A stretch of DNA of 5,713 nucleotides from Acidothermaceae bacterium. Lineage in GTDB: Bacteria; Actinomycetota; Actinomycetes; Acidothermales; Acidothermaceae. Position numbers and translations under genes: made by a program. The stretch is from the NCBI GenBank assembly GCA_025925185.1, contig JAICLV010000151.1, positions 1-5,713 on the forward strand. The letters run 5' to 3'. The notes under the pieces are model-generated. The model was not told the origin of the DNA, did not search any database, and saw only the letters and a list, made by a program, of their open reading frames with translations. Below, piece after piece: positions 5,573 to 5,713 of the stretch. How positions within the stretch are numbered: the first letter of the stretch is position 1; each line of letters opens with the position of its first letter.

Positions 5573-5713
5573 GAAACCTCAGATCGGCAGGCGGCGCCCC
5601 CGCCTGAGGCTTTTCGGCGCGCGCGTGCCCGCGTCGCGAGCCCGGCGGGGCGGCCCCGCGGCCGGAGCCCCGCGCCCCCACCCCCGCAGCACCCCCGGGT
5701 GGCCCAGCCCTCG
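5573..5713. other. Unassigned region upstream of fliM; possible end of an upstream gene
   Basis: In comparable clusters fliL often precedes fliM, but no FliL-like C-terminus can be read here. All three minus-strand frames stay open from the window edge. One stops at 5579-5581, in frame with fliM, with an Arg/Gly-rich translation. Another ends in TGA at 5569-5571, overlapping the fliM GTG as GTGA, the same geometry as fliN/fliO; its translation (ending [14 protein letters not shown]) resembles nothing I know. The third runs on without a stop into the fliM region. The outer part (about 5640-5713) is about 90% GC with C runs, which makes open frames uninformative. I see no convincing promoter. 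Confidence 0.35.
5577..5609 (-). promoter_or_regulatory. Hairpin-forming leader overlapping the fliM ribosome binding site
   Basis: The fliM ribosome site (GAGG, 5577-5580) is part of TGAGG, which can pair with CCTCA at 5605-5609. A competing 7-bp hairpin, CAGGCGG with CCGCCTG (5588-5594 and 5600-5606, loop of 5), overlaps the same partner bases. The two structures cannot both form fully, which would allow the site to be hidden or exposed. This is visible as complementarity only; regulation is inferred. Confidence 0.35.

Noticed and set aside
5178..5681. A 167-codon minus-strand frame overlapping the fliM start, considered as an upstream gene
   Set aside because: It runs about 395 bases into fliM, is Arg-rich, and matches no family; best seen as a shadow.

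Overview
The window is a core flagellar gene cluster encoding the C-ring switch proteins and the flagellar type III export apparatus. All genes lie on the minus strand, so transcription runs from the right end to the left end. In that order they are fliM, fliN, fliO, fliP, fliQ, fliR and flhB, then a 266-base gap, then the first 66 codons of flhA, cut by the left edge. High GC content, frequent GTG starts (5 of 8 genes), a FliM that begins with a YDFRRP-type segment instead of the usual EIDALL motif, and a FlhA N-terminus of actinobacterial style suggest a flagellated, high-GC actinobacterium (Actinomycetota). The phylum is inferred from memory of family sequences, not from a search.

Right end (about 5573-5713): about 140 bases upstream of fliM that I cannot assign to a gene. 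The outermost 70 or so bases are roughly 90% GC, unlike the rest. Centre (467-5572): seven genes that overlap by 4 bases (fliM/fliN, fliN/fliO) or are separated by 4-15 bases (fliO/fliP 6, fliP/fliQ 10, fliQ/fliR 4, fliR/flhB 15). This looks like one translationally coupled operon. Left (201-466): the only real intergenic gap. It is full of dyad symmetry: a 34-nt AT-rich palindrome flanked by GC hairpins on both sides (terminator-like on both strands), a 14-bp perfect palindrome, and a 24-nt near-perfect palindrome 24 bases ahead of the flhA start.

How the genes work together: FliM and FliN form the cytoplasmic C-ring that receives the switching signal and helps dock export substrates. FliP, FliQ and FliR form the membrane export gate, whose assembly FliO assists. 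FlhB sits at the gate and, through self-cleavage at NPTH, switches substrate class. FlhA is the large export-gate subunit driven by proton motive force.

I found no mobile element, CRISPR array, RNA gene or unknown defence-type system. The genes are ordinary flagellar genes. The parts worth a second look are the structured flhB-flhA gap, the missing CheY-binding motif in FliM, the long disordered N-terminal insert of FliP, and the odd composition at the right edge.
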